A DNA stretch of 64,000 bases, taken from positions 620,001 to 684,000 of the forward strand of contig NZ_FMZS01000002.1 of assembly GCF_900101265.1 (NCBI RefSeq), written 5' to 3'. Numbering within the stretch: the first letter of the stretch is position 1; every line of letters starts with the position of its first letter. The notes beneath the pieces were generated by a model. It saw nothing but the letters and a program-made list of their open reading frames with translations, was not told where the DNA came from and ran no database searches. The stretch comes from Massilia sp. PDC64 (lineage in GTDB: Bacteria; Pseudomonadota; Gammaproteobacteria; Burkholderiales; Burkholderiaceae_D). Shown here in pieces: positions 36,744 through 45,589 of the stretch. Position numbers and translations under genes: made by a program.

Positions 36744-38927
36744 ATGTCCTATCAAGTCCTCGCCCGCAAATACCGTCCCCGGAACTTCGAAACGCTGGTT
36801 GGCCAGGAGCACGTCGTCCGTGCGCTGACCCATGCCTTGCGTACCGGACGGCTGCACCACGCCTATCTGTTCACCGGCACGCGCGGGGTGGGCAAGACCA
36901 CGCTGTCGCGCATCCTGGCCAAGTCGCTCAACTGCGTCGGGCCGGACGGTAACGGGTCGATCACGGCCGAGCCGTGCGGCCAGTGCGAACCGTGCCGCGC
37001 GATCGACGCCGGCCGCTTCGTCGACTACGTCGAGATGGACGCCGCGTCGAACCGCGGCGTCGACGAGATGGCCCAGTTGCTGGAGCAGGCGGTCTACGCG
37101 CCGAGCAATGCGCGCTTCAAGGTCTACATGATCGACGAGGTGCACATGCTCACGAACCACGCCTTCAACGCGATGCTGAAGACGCTGGAAGAGCCGCCCG
37201 AGCACGTGAAATTCATCCTCGCGACGACGGACCCGCAAAAGATCCCCGTGACCGTGCTGTCGCGCTGCCTGCAGTTCAACCTGAAGCAGATGCCGCCCGG
37301 CCACATCGTGGGCCACCTGGAAAACATCCTCGGCCAGGAAGGCGTGACGTTCGAACAGCCCGCGCTGCGCCTGCTCGCGCAGGGGGCGCACGGTTCGATG
37401 CGCGACGCGCTGTCGCTGACCGACCAGGCCATCGCCTATGCGGCCGGCGCCGTCACGCTCGACGCAGTACAGGGCATGCTTGGCGCGCTCGACCAGTCCT
37501 ACCTGATCCGCCTGCTCGATGCGCTCGCGAACCAGGACGGCGCCGACCTGATGGCCGTCGCCGACGAGATGGCCAGCCGCAGCCTGTCGTACAACGGCGC
37601 ACTGCAGGACCTGGGCACCTTGCTGCACCGGATCGCGCTCGCGCAGACCGTGCCGGCCGCGCTGCCGGACGACCTGCCGGAACTGGCCGACATCCAGCGC
37701 CTGGCGACGCAATTCGATCCGCAGGAAGTGCAGCTGTATTACCAGATCGCCGTCATCGGCCGCAACGAGATCGGTCTCGCACCGGACGAGTACGCGGGCT
37801 TCACGATGACCCTGCTGCGCATGCTGGCGTTCCGCCCGGGACAGGGCGGGGCCGAGCAGGCCGCGGCGCCGGCACCGGCCGCGCTGGCGCGCACGATGCC
37901 GCAGGCGGCGCCCGCGCGTCCCGCCCCTGCCGCAGCCCCGGCTGCGCCGGCCGCGGCGGCTCGTCCGGCGGGCCCGGCGGCTTCCGCGGCACCCGCACCC
38001 TTGTCTGCACCGGCTTCCGCGCCTTCCGCACAAGGCGCGGGCCGTGCCATGACGTCGGCCCGTGCGGCCCTCGATGCCGCGCTGGAAGCGGCGCGCGCCG
38101 GTGCCCGCATGGGCGGTGCGCCGCGGCGTCCGGCCGCGGAACCGCCGGCCGCCGCTGCCGCTCCTGCCGCTCCTGCCGCTGCGCCGTCTGCGCCCGCCGC
38201 ACCGGCGGCGCCTGCCCCGAGCGCCCCCGCGCGTGCGGCCGCGCCGGCACCGTGGGACCAGGGCGCACCGAACGGCGCCGCCGCTGCCGCCGTGCGAACG
38301 CAACCCCAGTCCGCCGCCCAGCCGCAGCCGGCGATGATGCGCCAGAGCGCGCAGGGCCAGGCTGACGCGCAGGCCGTCGCAGACGACGAGCCGCCGGCCT
38401 GGGTCACCGAGTTTTCCGACGACAGTGCCGTGGCGATGGAAGCCCCGGCCGTTCAGGCGCCACCGGCGCCGGCCCGCGTCGCGGCACCTTCCGCGCCGCC
38501 GTACGCCTACGTCATCACGCCCGTGCCGGCCATCGACTGGGACGGCAACTGGCCCGCGCTGGCCGCATCGCTGCCGCTGCGCGGCGTGGCCCAGCAGCTG
38601 GCCTTCCAGACCGAGCTGATCGAGTGCGTGGCGGATGGCGCCGCCGCGACGTTCCGCCTGCGCGTCCCCGTCGACACGCTGCGCGCGAGCGGCAACAGCG
38701 AAAAGCTGTGCGCCGTGCTGCAGGAACGCTTCCCGGCCGTGCGCGTGAACGTGGAAACCGAGATCGCGCCGACCTGGTACACGGCCAGCGCCGAAGCCAA
38801 GGCCCGGCGCGAGCGCTTGCAGCGTGAAGCCGAGGCCACCGTCGATGCGGATCCGTTCGTGCAGGACATGGTGCGCACGTTCGACGCGTTCGTCGTGCCC
38901 GGTTCCGTCCGTCCGATCGCGTCCTGA
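36744..38927 (+). CDS. dnaX: DNA polymerase III subunit gamma/tau
   Basis: 727 residues. AAA+ module: Walker A GTRGVGKT (45-52), zinc knuckle C64, C78, C81, C84, DE box at D131-E132, and the SRC arginine-finger motif at 173-175. Domain III follows to about 365. Next is a very long Ala/Pro-rich linker (about 370-560), then the tau C-terminus (about 590-720) that contacts the polymerase alpha subunit and DnaB. It loads the beta clamp. No A-AAA-AAG slippery site was noticed, so only the full tau form can be predicted. A weak TTGCCG-N19-TAAAAT promoter may end 7 bases before the ATG. ybaB and recR follow, as in many bacteria. Confidence 0.96.
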   Translation: MSYQVLARKYRPRNFETLVGQEHVVRALTHALRTGRLHHAYLFTGTRGVGKTTLSRILAKSLNCVGPDGNGSITAEPCGQCEPCRAIDAGRFVDYVEMDAASNRGVDEMAQLLEQAVYAPSNARFKVYMIDEVHMLTNHAFNAMLKTLEEPPEHVKFILATTDPQKIPVTVLSRCLQFNLKQMPPGHIVGHLENILGQEGVTFEQPALRLLAQGAHGSMRDALSLTDQAIAYAAGAVTLDAVQGMLGALDQSYLIRLLDALANQDGADLMAVADEMASRSLSYNGALQDLGTLLHRIALAQTVPAALPDDLPELADIQRLATQFDPQEVQLYYQIAVIGRNEIGLAPDEYAGFTMTLLRMLAFRPGQGGAEQAAAPAPAALARTMPQAAPARPAPAAAPAAPAAAARPAGPAASAAPAPLSAPASAPSAQGAGRAMTSARAALDAALEAARAGARMGGAPRRPAAEPPAAAAAPAAPAAAPSAPAAPAAPAPSAPARAAAPAPWDQGAPNGAAAAAVRTQPQSAAQPQPAMMRQSAQGQADAQAVADDEPPAWVTEFSDDSAVAMEAPAVQAPPAPARVAAPSAPPYAYVITPVPAIDWDGNWPALAASLPLRGVAQQLAFQTELIECVADGAAATFRLRVPVDTLRASGNSEKLCAVLQERFPAVRVNVETEIAPTWYTASAEAKARRERLQREAEATVDADPFVQDMVRTFDAFVVPGSVRPIAS

Positions 38928-38993
38928 CCCGCCTCCGCGCCGGTATAAACTGTATAAACGATTTACCCATCCGACTTTTTTGAAGAACACATC

Positions 38994-39320
38994 ATGATGA
39001 AAAACCAGCTCGCAGGCCTGATGAAGCAGGCGCAGGCCATGCAGGACAACATGAAGAAGGCGCAGGAGCAGCTGGCTCAGATCGAAGTCGAAGGGCAGTC
39101 GGGCGCCGGCCTCGTGAAGGTCGTCATGACGTGCAAGAACGACGTCAAGCGCGTGTCGATCGACCCGTCGCTGCTGGGCGACGACCGCGACATGCTGGAA
39201 GACCTGGTCGCCGCCGCGTTCAACGACGCCGTGCGCAAGGCCGAAGCCACCGCCCAGGAAAAGATGAGCGGCCTGACCGCCGGCCTGCCGCTGCCGCCGG
39301 GCTTCAAGATGCCGTTCTGA
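38994..39320 (+). CDS. ybaB: YbaB/EbfC family nucleoid-associated protein
   Basis: 108 residues, normal length. Amphipathic N-terminal helix ([22 protein letters not shown]) and the conserved [21 protein letters not shown] strand pair. Binds DNA as a dimer. Lies in the dnaX-ybaB-recR order. The stop overlaps the ATG of the next gene (TGATG). Confidence 0.95.
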   Translation: MMKNQLAGLMKQAQAMQDNMKKAQEQLAQIEVEGQSGAGLVKVVMTCKNDVKRVSIDPSLLGDDRDMLEDLVAAAFNDAVRKAEATAQEKMSGLTAGLPLPPGFKMPF

Positions 39321-39610
39321 TGTTTATTGTTACGCTGACTTATACGGCGCCGCTCGAGCGCATCGATGCCTACCTCCCGGCGCACCGCGCGTGGCTGGCA
39401 GAGCACACTGCGCGCGGGCTCATCCTGATGGCGGGGCGCAAGGAGCCGCGTGACGGCGGCATCATCATCGCCCACGCGGCCGACCGCGCCGAACTCGAGG
39501 CCGCGCTGCGCGACGATCCGTTCGCACAGGCCGGCCTGGCGACCTACGCCATCACCGAGTTCGTTCCCACCATGACCGCCGAGGCGCTGTCCGCCTGGCG
39601 CGCACAGTAA
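39320..39610 (+). CDS. YciI family protein
   Basis: 96 residues, ferredoxin-like fold. [20 protein letters not shown], then [25 protein letters not shown] with the conserved HRAWL histidine, and [17 protein letters not shown] are the YciI signature. No enzymatic role is established for this family; some members resemble chlorinating or muconolactone-isomerase-like enzymes. Inserted between ybaB and recR and translationally coupled to ybaB. Gap to recR 17 bases. Confidence 0.88.
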   Translation: MFIVTLTYTAPLERIDAYLPAHRAWLAEHTARGLILMAGRKEPRDGGIIIAHAADRAELEAALRDDPFAQAGLATYAITEFVPTMTAEALSAWRAQ

Positions 39611-39627
39611 GCACGGCGGAGACTACC

Positions 39628-40218
39628 ATGTCCAAATCGCTCGACTTCCTCACCGAGGCCTTGCGCCGCCTGCCGGGCGTCGGGCCGAAGTCGGCGCAGC
39701 GCATGGCCTTCCACCTGCTGCAGCACGACCGCGAAGGCGCCGCCATGCTGTCGCGCGCGCTGTACCAGGCCGTCGACGCGGTGCATCACTGCGCCATGTG
39801 CAATACGTTCTCGGAAACCGAGGTGTGCGACCTGTGCGCCGACGAGCAGCGCGACCGTGCGCTCCTGTGCGTCGTCGAGACACCGGCCGACCAGATGATG
39901 ATCGAGCAGACCCTGACGTACAAGGGCCTGTACTTCGTGCTGATGGGCCGCCTGTCGCCGCTGGACGGCATCGGCCCCAAGGACCTGCACCTGGAAAAAC
40001 TGGTGGGCCGCGCGGCCGATGGCGAGGTGAAGGAAGTCGTACTCGCCACCAATTTCACCAATGAGGGCGAAGCGACCGCCCATTACATCAGCGAAATGCT
40101 GAAGGCGCGCGGACTCAAGGTCAGCCGCCTTGCGCGCGGCGTTCCCGTCGGGGGCGAGCTCGAGTACGTGGACGCGGGCACCATCGCGCGCGCCATGCTC
40201 GACAGGCGCAGTGCATAA
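39628..40218 (+). CDS. recR: Recombination mediator RecR
   Basis: 196 residues. Helix-hairpin-helix ([19 protein letters not shown]), zinc finger C57-x2-C60-x9-C70-x2-C73 ([16 protein letters not shown]), and Toprim domain ([17 protein letters not shown]). It forms a ring clamp with RecO that loads RecA on gaps. Last gene of the dnaX operon, with a hairpin at its end. Confidence 0.97.
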   Translation: MSKSLDFLTEALRRLPGVGPKSAQRMAFHLLQHDREGAAMLSRALYQAVDAVHHCAMCNTFSETEVCDLCADEQRDRALLCVVETPADQMMIEQTLTYKGLYFVLMGRLSPLDGIGPKDLHLEKLVGRAADGEVKEVVLATNFTNEGEATAHYISEMLKARGLKVSRLARGVPVGGELEYVDAGTIARAMLDRRSA

Positions 40219-40219
40219 T

Positions 40220-40246
40220 GGGCCTCCCCAAAACGGGGAGCCCTTT
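40220..40246 (+). terminator. Terminator of dnaX-ybaB-recR
   Basis: CTCCCC (40224-40229) pairs with GGGGAG (40235-40240) and is extended by GGG/CCC after a one-base bulge. A short T run (40244-40246) follows. Confidence 0.6.
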
Positions 40247-40401
40247 CACCGTCGCGCGACAGTGACGGCATCGTAGCGGCGCCGGACGGCGTGCGCGACC
40301 AGGACCGGCTCCCGGCAGCAGGCGTTGTTCGCTTGACAGTGCGCAAACCCGGCGCACCGTCTACGCTGCTATCGTGGGGATACTTTGACCGGACCCCAAG
40401 C

Positions 40402-41565
40402 ATGCATCTCGTCGACATCACGATGTTTTACGCGGCCGAAGGAGGCGGCGTCAGCACCTATCTGAATGCCAAGGCCCATTGGCTGGCACGGCGCAGCCGC
40501 GTCCGGCACACGATCATGAGCTCGAACGTGGAGACGTGCGACGACACGGTGCCCGCGCTCGTCAAGATACCGTCCGCCGGCCTGCCGGGCTTCCACGGCT
40601 TCCGCATGCCACTGTCCGTCGAAGGCCCGGCGCGCCTGCTGGAATCCGTCCGGCCCGACGTCGTCGAGGCGGGCGATGCGGGGCACTGCGCCTGGGCCGC
40701 GCTGCGCATGCGCAAGCGCTACGACATCCCGGCCGTCGCCTTCTACCACTCCGACCTGCCGCGCCTCGTGCAGCCGCGCTTCGGCCGCTGGATCGCGCGC
40801 GGCACGTGCCGCTACCTCGCCAACCTGTACCGCCAGTTCGACCTCGTGCTGGCACCCAGCCGCATCATGGTCCAGCAGCTCGAGGCCATCGGGGTGCGGG
40901 GGGCCGTGCACCAGCCGCTCGGCATCGACAGCAGCGTGTTCCGCCCCCAGCGCCGCGACGAGACCCTGCGCGACCACCTGGGCCTCGCGCCGGACGCGCG
41001 CCTGCTCGTCTATGCGGGCCGCTTCACGCCGGAAAAGAAGCTGCACGTGCTCATCGAAGCCGTGCGCAAGCTGGGCGACCCGTACCACCTGATCCTCGTC
41101 GGTGGCGGTGCCGAGCTGCCGTATTGCGAACGCGTCACGCACATCCCGTTCCAGCGCGACCAGCGCCAGCTGGCCACGCTGCTGGCCAGCTGCGACGTGC
41201 TCGTGCACCCGGGCGACTGCGAAACGTTCGGCCTGATCGTGCTGGAAGCGATGGCGTGCGGCCTGCCTGTCGTCGCCACGACGCAGGGCGGCGTGGCCGA
41301 GCTGGTCGACACGGAGACGGGCATCCTGGCCGAGCCGAACGACGTCGGCAGCCTCGCCGGCGCGATCGAAGCCATCTTCCAGCGCGACCTCGCCCGCATG
41401 GGCCAGGCGGCGCGGCGCAAGGCTGTCGAGCGCTACGACTGGAACGAGATCCTGCCGCAAGTGATTGGCCGCTACGAGGGCTTGCTGAGCGGGTATCCGC
41501 ATGCGGTCCATGATGTGTCGAGCATATTGACGAACGAGCGGGAGCGCATCCGTGTCACAGACTGA
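40402..41565 (+). CDS. Glycosyltransferase family 4
   Basis: 387 residues, GT-B fold. The N-terminal domain has FYAAEGGGVSTYL, the donor/acceptor loop. The C-terminal domain has YAGRFTPEKKLHVLIEA and HPGDCETFGLIVLEAMACGLPVV, which is the E-x7-E motif that retains the nucleotide sugar. Probably transfers a sugar onto a lipid or another carbohydrate in the cytoplasm; donor and acceptor unknown. I chose ATG 40402; upstream codons in the same frame are not conserved. The stop overlaps the start of the DUF2334 gene by 14 bases, so the two form a unit. Confidence 0.9.
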   Translation: MHLVDITMFYAAEGGGVSTYLNAKAHWLARRSRVRHTIMSSNVETCDDTVPALVKIPSAGLPGFHGFRMPLSVEGPARLLESVRPDVVEAGDAGHCAWAALRMRKRYDIPAVAFYHSDLPRLVQPRFGRWIARGTCRYLANLYRQFDLVLAPSRIMVQQLEAIGVRGAVHQPLGIDSSVFRPQRRDETLRDHLGLAPDARLLVYAGRFTPEKKLHVLIEAVRKLGDPYHLILVGGGAELPYCERVTHIPFQRDQRQLATLLASCDVLVHPGDCETFGLIVLEAMACGLPVVATTQGGVAELVDTETGILAEPNDVGSLAGAIEAIFQRDLARMGQAARRKAVERYDWNEILPQVIGRYEGLLSGYPHAVHDVSSILTNERERIRVTD

Positions 41566-42733
41566 CTGGTCCCCTGACGAGCACATGCTGTGCGTCTCGA
41601 TCCACGACGTGGCGCCGGCCACGTGGAGCGATTGCCTGCGCCTCGTGGAAGCCGTGCGCGCCGTGGCGGACATTCCGCTGACGTGGCTCGTCGTACCGCA
41701 TTATCACTTCCGTCCCGAGCAGTCGCCCGCGATGGAAGCCTGCCTGAACGTGGCGCTGGAACGGGGCGACGAGCTGGCGCTGCATGGCTACAGCCATCTC
41801 GACACGGAGGCGGGCAGCGGCGGCCTGCGTGCGCGCTTCCTGCGCAATGTGTACACGCGGCGCGAGGGCGAATTCGCGGCGTTGACGGAGGCGGAGGCGC
41901 GGCGCCGCCTGGAGCTGGGCCTCGACTGGTTCGCGGCGCGCGGCTGGACACCGACGGGCTTCGTGCCGCCGGCCTGGCTGCTGGGCGAGGGTGCATGGCG
42001 GGCCCTGCGTGATGCGCCCTTCGCGTACACGACCACGTTCAGCCATTTCCATTGCCTGCCGGGGGCGCGCGAGCGTCGCCCGGTCGCGCGACCGCAGCGT
42101 CAGCAGGTACTGCATGGCGCCGGCGACCGGGCAGGCTATCGCGGCGATTCCAGCGCGAGTGTCCAGGGTGGTAGCGGGGCTGTCCAGACCGGGCAGGGCA
42201 ATCGCGCCGGCCAGGGCGGCGGGAACATGCAGTTCGACCCGGGGGCGTGGACGGATGCGGCCGGCCCTGACCTCCGCCATGACACGCCCAACCGGGACCA
42301 CGTTCCCGCGCCGCACGCGCTGCATACACCGCACGCGCCTTTCGCGCAGAACAATCGCCGCGGCACCCACGCCATCCTGTCGCCGTCACTCGTGTACGCG
42401 GCACGCAACAGCAGCGGGCGCATCCTGTCGCCACGCGTCGCGGATGCAACGGCGGCCATGCTGGCGCGCTCGCCGCTCGTGCGCTTCAGCCTGCATCCGC
42501 CGGATGCGCGCTATCCGGAACTGGTCCGGCACATCCAGCGGGTGCTGGAGCGCCTCCTGGAACAGCGCGAAGCGGTGACGAAAACCGAGTTCGCGCGCCG
42601 GGTCGCCCAGCGCCTCACCCCGCCCTTCACCAGTACGGATCCCACCAGCCGCCCCGCCAATAGCCCGGACCCCAGCCGTAGTAGCCCGCAGGCGGTCCAT
42701 AGTGCTGAAGATCGTACTTCGCACCCAGGCTGA
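41552..42733 (+). CDS. DUF2334 polysaccharide-deacetylase-like protein with an inserted low-complexity segment
   Basis: 393 residues against about 260-280 in typical members. The N-terminal half is clear: SIHDVAPATW with the metal aspartate, HYHF, HGYSHLDTEA with the metal histidine, and RARFLRNVYTRREGEF. Residues about 172-275 are a stretch rich in Gly, Gln, Arg and His that interrupts the fold; the normal sequence resumes at SPSLVYAARNSSGRILSP and ends in KTEFARRVAQ. The final 40 residues lie on the antisense of the next gene and may be read-through tail. It starts with GTG 41552, coupled to the glycosyltransferase, and probably works on the same carbohydrate. Confidence 0.78.
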   Translation: MSQTDWSPDEHMLCVSIHDVAPATWSDCLRLVEAVRAVADIPLTWLVVPHYHFRPEQSPAMEACLNVALERGDELALHGYSHLDTEAGSGGLRARFLRNVYTRREGEFAALTEAEARRRLELGLDWFAARGWTPTGFVPPAWLLGEGAWRALRDAPFAYTTTFSHFHCLPGARERRPVARPQRQQVLHGAGDRAGYRGDSSASVQGGSGAVQTGQGNRAGQGGGNMQFDPGAWTDAAGPDLRHDTPNRDHVPAPHALHTPHAPFAQNNRRGTHAILSPSLVYAARNSSGRILSPRVADATAAMLARSPLVRFSLHPPDARYPELVRHIQRVLERLLEQREAVTKTEFARRVAQRLTPPFTSTDPTSRPANSPDPSRSSPQAVHSAEDRTSHPG

Positions 42734-42920
42734 GCACGCAACTGCGCCACGCATCCGTCTGGGCCGCATAGCCCAGCCGGACGCACGCCGGTCCATAGAT
42801 CGCCATCATCCGCTCGATGTCGGCCTGCGCCTGGGCGGCGCGCTCCTGCGGCGTCGTGCACGCGGCCAGCGCCAGCACGATGCACGGCCACGCGAACTTG
42901 CAACCAAGCACCCGAACCAT
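42627..42920 (-). CDS. Small lipoprotein of unknown function
   Basis: 97 residues. Signal peptide with lipobox LALAAC, predicted lipidated cysteine at residue 21. The mature part begins TTPQERAAQAQADIERMM, has two cysteines (CVRLGYAAQTDAWRSC) likely joined by a disulfide, and ends in a Gly/Tyr/Trp-rich tail (YYGWGPGYWRGGWWDPYW). Related small lipoproteins occur widely in beta-proteobacteria without known function. It overlaps the end of the DUF2334 gene by 107 bases on the opposite strand. Confidence 0.8.
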   Translation of the reverse strand: MVRVLGCKFAWPCIVLALAACTTPQERAAQAQADIERMMAIYGPACVRLGYAAQTDAWRSCVLSLGAKYDLQHYGPPAGYYGWGPGYWRGGWWDPYW

Positions 42921-43092
42921 GGTGCCCCCTTATCCAACACGCGCGTCCTGCGCGCCTTCCCACAGCTTAGAAGTCGGAGCGGGGCCGCGAGCGAGCCCGC
43001 TCAATCGGACGCCGGGAACCATTGCGGGTAAGGGTTGTCACGTACTCGCCCGCACGTGCAAATTCTGGCAAGATTCCCCTTTTTACAAAGGG

Positions 43093-45504
43093 ATGAGCGG
43101 CATGCGACAACGTGGATGGCGGAAGTGGGGACGGCGGGTTGCGGTCGGGGTCGTCGTGCTGCCGGTGCTTGTCGCGGGCGGCGCGTGGATGACCTTGCGC
43201 GCGAGCCTGCCCGAGCTGGACGGCCGGCATCGCTCGCCGCTGCTGTCGGCGCCCGTGACCGTGGAGCGCGACGCGAATGGCGTGCCGACCATCAGCGGGG
43301 CGAACCGGCTCGACGTCGCGTATGCCACCGGGTTCGTGCACGGCCAGGAGCGCTTTTTCCAGATGGACCTGCTGCGCCGCAGCGCCGCCGGCGAACTGGC
43401 CGAGCTGTTCGGGGCCAAGGCGCTGCCGCTGGACCGCGCGCACCGCCTGCATCGCTTCCGCGCCCGCGCCGAACAAGTCCTGCAGCGCATGACGCCGGCC
43501 GAGCGCGCGCTGCTGGACCGCTATGCCGCCGGCGTCAACGACGGCCTGAACGGGTTGCGTGCGCGGCCGTTCGAATACCTGCTGAGCGGCGCGACGCCGC
43601 GTCCGTGGACACCCGCCGATTCGCTGCTGGCCGTGTGGGCCATGTATTTCGATTTGCAGGGCAACCAGGAGCCGCGCGAACTGGCGCGGGGATGGCTGGC
43701 CGCGCACCTCGATCCGGCCCAGCTGGCTTTCCTGCTGCCCGAGGCGACCCGCTGGGATACGCCGATGGATGCGGACGCCGTCGCGCTGGCGCCGGCCCCG
43801 ATTCCGCCCACGGCGCCGGCGTGGTGGGGCCGCAAGGACGCCGTGCCTGCGCGGCAAGTGGCCGGCATCGCGTTCACCGATTCGGTCGGCAGCAACAACT
43901 ACGCCATCGCCGGCACGCGCACGGCCAACGGCGCCGCCATCGTCTCGGACGACATGCACCTGGGCCTGCAGCTGCCGAACACGTGGTACCGCCTCGCGCT
44001 GCGCTTCCCGGATACGAACGGGCAACCGCGCCGCGTCGTCGGCGTGAGCCTGCCCGGGACGCCGCCGGCCGTCATCGTCGGCAGCAACGGCCACGTCGCT
44101 TGGGCCTTTACGAACAGTTATGCGGACACGCTCGACCTCGTCCGCCTCGGCGCCGACGCGGACCACCCGGGCCAGGTGCGCACGACGAACGGCTGGGAGA
44201 CGCCCGTCGCGCACACGGAAACCCTGCTCGTGAAGGGCGAGCCGGCGCAGACCATGACCGTGCTCGAGACGAGCCTCGGTCCCGTCCGCACCGTCGACGG
44301 CGTCCAGTACGCCTTGCACTGGGTCGCGCACGATCCGGGCGCACTGAACCTGAACCACCTGAAGCTGGAATCGTCGACGAACCTCGACGAGGCGCTGGCC
44401 GCGGCGGCCAGCGACGGCATCCCGGCGCAGAATATCGTCCTCGGGGACGACCGCGGCGGCATCGCGTGGACCATCGGCGGCGCGCTGCCGCAGCGGACGC
44501 AGGGCGGCGCCGCCGTGTCGTTCCCGCTCGCGTCCGATGGTGCCGTGCCGACGTGGAGCGGGCTGCTGGCGCCGGCACGGCACCCGCGCGTCGTCAATCC
44601 GCCCGGCGGCCAGCTGGTGACGGCGAACAGCCGCCAGCTCGCGGGCACCGACGCGCAGACCATCGGCGACGGCGGCTTCGACCTCGGCGCGCGCGTGCAC
44701 CAGTTGAGCGGCAACGTGCGCCAGCTGGGCGACAGGACGGACGTACCGGCCGCGTTCCAGGCATCGCTCGACGACCGCGCACCGTTCATCGCCGGCTGGC
44801 GCGAGCGCGCCCTGGCCGCGCTGGATGCCCGTGCGCTGGACCAGCATCCGGACCGCGCGGAGTTCCGCCGCCTGCTGGCGCAAAGCTGGGATGGCCGCGC
44901 CAGCACGACGTCCGTCGGCTATCGCCTGGCGCGCCAGTTCATGTGGTCGCTGCACGACCTGCTGTTCGCCGGCGTCGACGCGGAGCTGGCGAAACTCGAT
45001 CCGAAGGCCGGCATCGTGGTGGCGACGTCGCGCTGGCCGGACGTCGTCGCGCGCCTGCTGGACGAGCGGCCGGCCGCGTGGCTGCCGGCCGGCTACGCGA
45101 GCTGGCAGGACCTGCAACTGGCGGCCATCGACCGCGCCATCGCGGACCTGAAGGAAGACGGCACGCCGCTCGCGCAGGCCACCTGGGGTCGGCGCAACAC
45201 GGCGACGATCGCGCATCCGTTCACGATCGCGGTGCCGGCGCTGCGCCGCTGGCTCAGCGTCCCGCCGGACCAGCTGCCGGGCGACGCCAACATGCCGCGC
45301 GTGGCGGGGCCGAAGTTCGGGCAATCGGAACGGCTTACGGTAGCGCCGGGGCGCGAGGAAGAAGGGCTGTTCGACATGCCCGGCGGGCAAAGCGGGCATC
45401 CGCTGTCGCCGTACTTCCTGAAAGGGCACGAGGACTGGGTGCGCGGGAAGCCGGTGCCGTTGCTGCCGGGGGCGGCGGTGCACACGCTGACGTTCACGAA
45501 CTAA
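43093..45504 (+). CDS. Penicillin acylase family protein (N-terminal nucleophile hydrolase)
   Basis: 803 residues. N-terminal membrane anchor or signal (about 13-33), alpha-chain region (about 45-250) with ATGFVHGQERFFQMDLLRR, then the autoprocessing site VGSNN, where S267 becomes the N-terminal nucleophile of the beta chain. GNGHVAWAFTNSYADTLD-type segments follow; the asparagine in GSNGHVAW and the GQSGHPLSPYF tail are conserved. These enzymes hydrolyse amide bonds of acylated compounds, including homoserine lactones in some members; the substrate here cannot be told. It acts in the periplasm. I chose ATG 43093, as the upstream frame lacks a ribosome site and overlaps the lipoprotein promoter region. 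Confidence 0.9.
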   Translation: MSGMRQRGWRKWGRRVAVGVVVLPVLVAGGAWMTLRASLPELDGRHRSPLLSAPVTVERDANGVPTISGANRLDVAYATGFVHGQERFFQMDLLRRSAAGELAELFGAKALPLDRAHRLHRFRARAEQVLQRMTPAERALLDRYAAGVNDGLNGLRARPFEYLLSGATPRPWTPADSLLAVWAMYFDLQGNQEPRELARGWLAAHLDPAQLAFLLPEATRWDTPMDADAVALAPAPIPPTAPAWWGRKDAVPARQVAGIAFTDSVGSNNYAIAGTRTANGAAIVSDDMHLGLQLPNTWYRLALRFPDTNGQPRRVVGVSLPGTPPAVIVGSNGHVAWAFTNSYADTLDLVRLGADADHPGQVRTTNGWETPVAHTETLLVKGEPAQTMTVLETSLGPVRTVDGVQYALHWVAHDPGALNLNHLKLESSTNLDEALAAAASDGIPAQNIVLGDDRGGIAWTIGGALPQRTQGGAAVSFPLASDGAVPTWSGLLAPARHPRVVNPPGGQLVTANSRQLAGTDAQTIGDGGFDLGARVHQLSGNVRQLGDRTDVPAAFQASLDDRAPFIAGWRERALAALDARALDQHPDRAEFRRLLAQSWDGRASTTSVGYRLARQFMWSLHDLLFAGVDAELAKLDPKAGIVVATSRWPDVVARLLDERPAAWLPAGYASWQDLQLAAIDRAIADLKEDGTPLAQATWGRRNTATIAHPFTIAVPALRRWLSVPPDQLPGDANMPRVAGPKFGQSERLTVAPGREEEGLFDMPGGQSGHPLSPYFLKGHEDWVRGKPVPLLPGAAVHTLTFTN

Positions 45505-45513
45505 ACGAACGTC

Positions 45514-45585
45514 GTTCCCGCGCAGGCGGGAACCCAAGTTCAGCGTGTCGGCGGCGCAAAATTGGGCCCCCGCCTTCGCGGGGGC
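45514..45585. repeat. Two palindromic repeats between convergent genes
   Basis: First palindrome GTTCCCGC...GCGGGAAC (45514-45521 / 45526-45533), second GCCCCCGC...GCGGGGGC (45566-45573 / 45578-45585). They share the CCCGC/GCGGG core of short extragenic palindromes common in high-GC proteobacteria. Located between the stops of the penicillin acylase gene and the GGDEF-EAL gene, they may end both transcripts. Confidence 0.7.
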
Positions 45586-45589
45586 GACG

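Noticed and set aside
36744..38927. Programmed frameshift producing a gamma form of DnaX
   Set aside because: No A-AAA-AAG type slippery heptamer was found in the coding region.
45514..45585. CRISPR-like repeats
   Set aside because: Only two palindromes with different sequences and no regular spacers.
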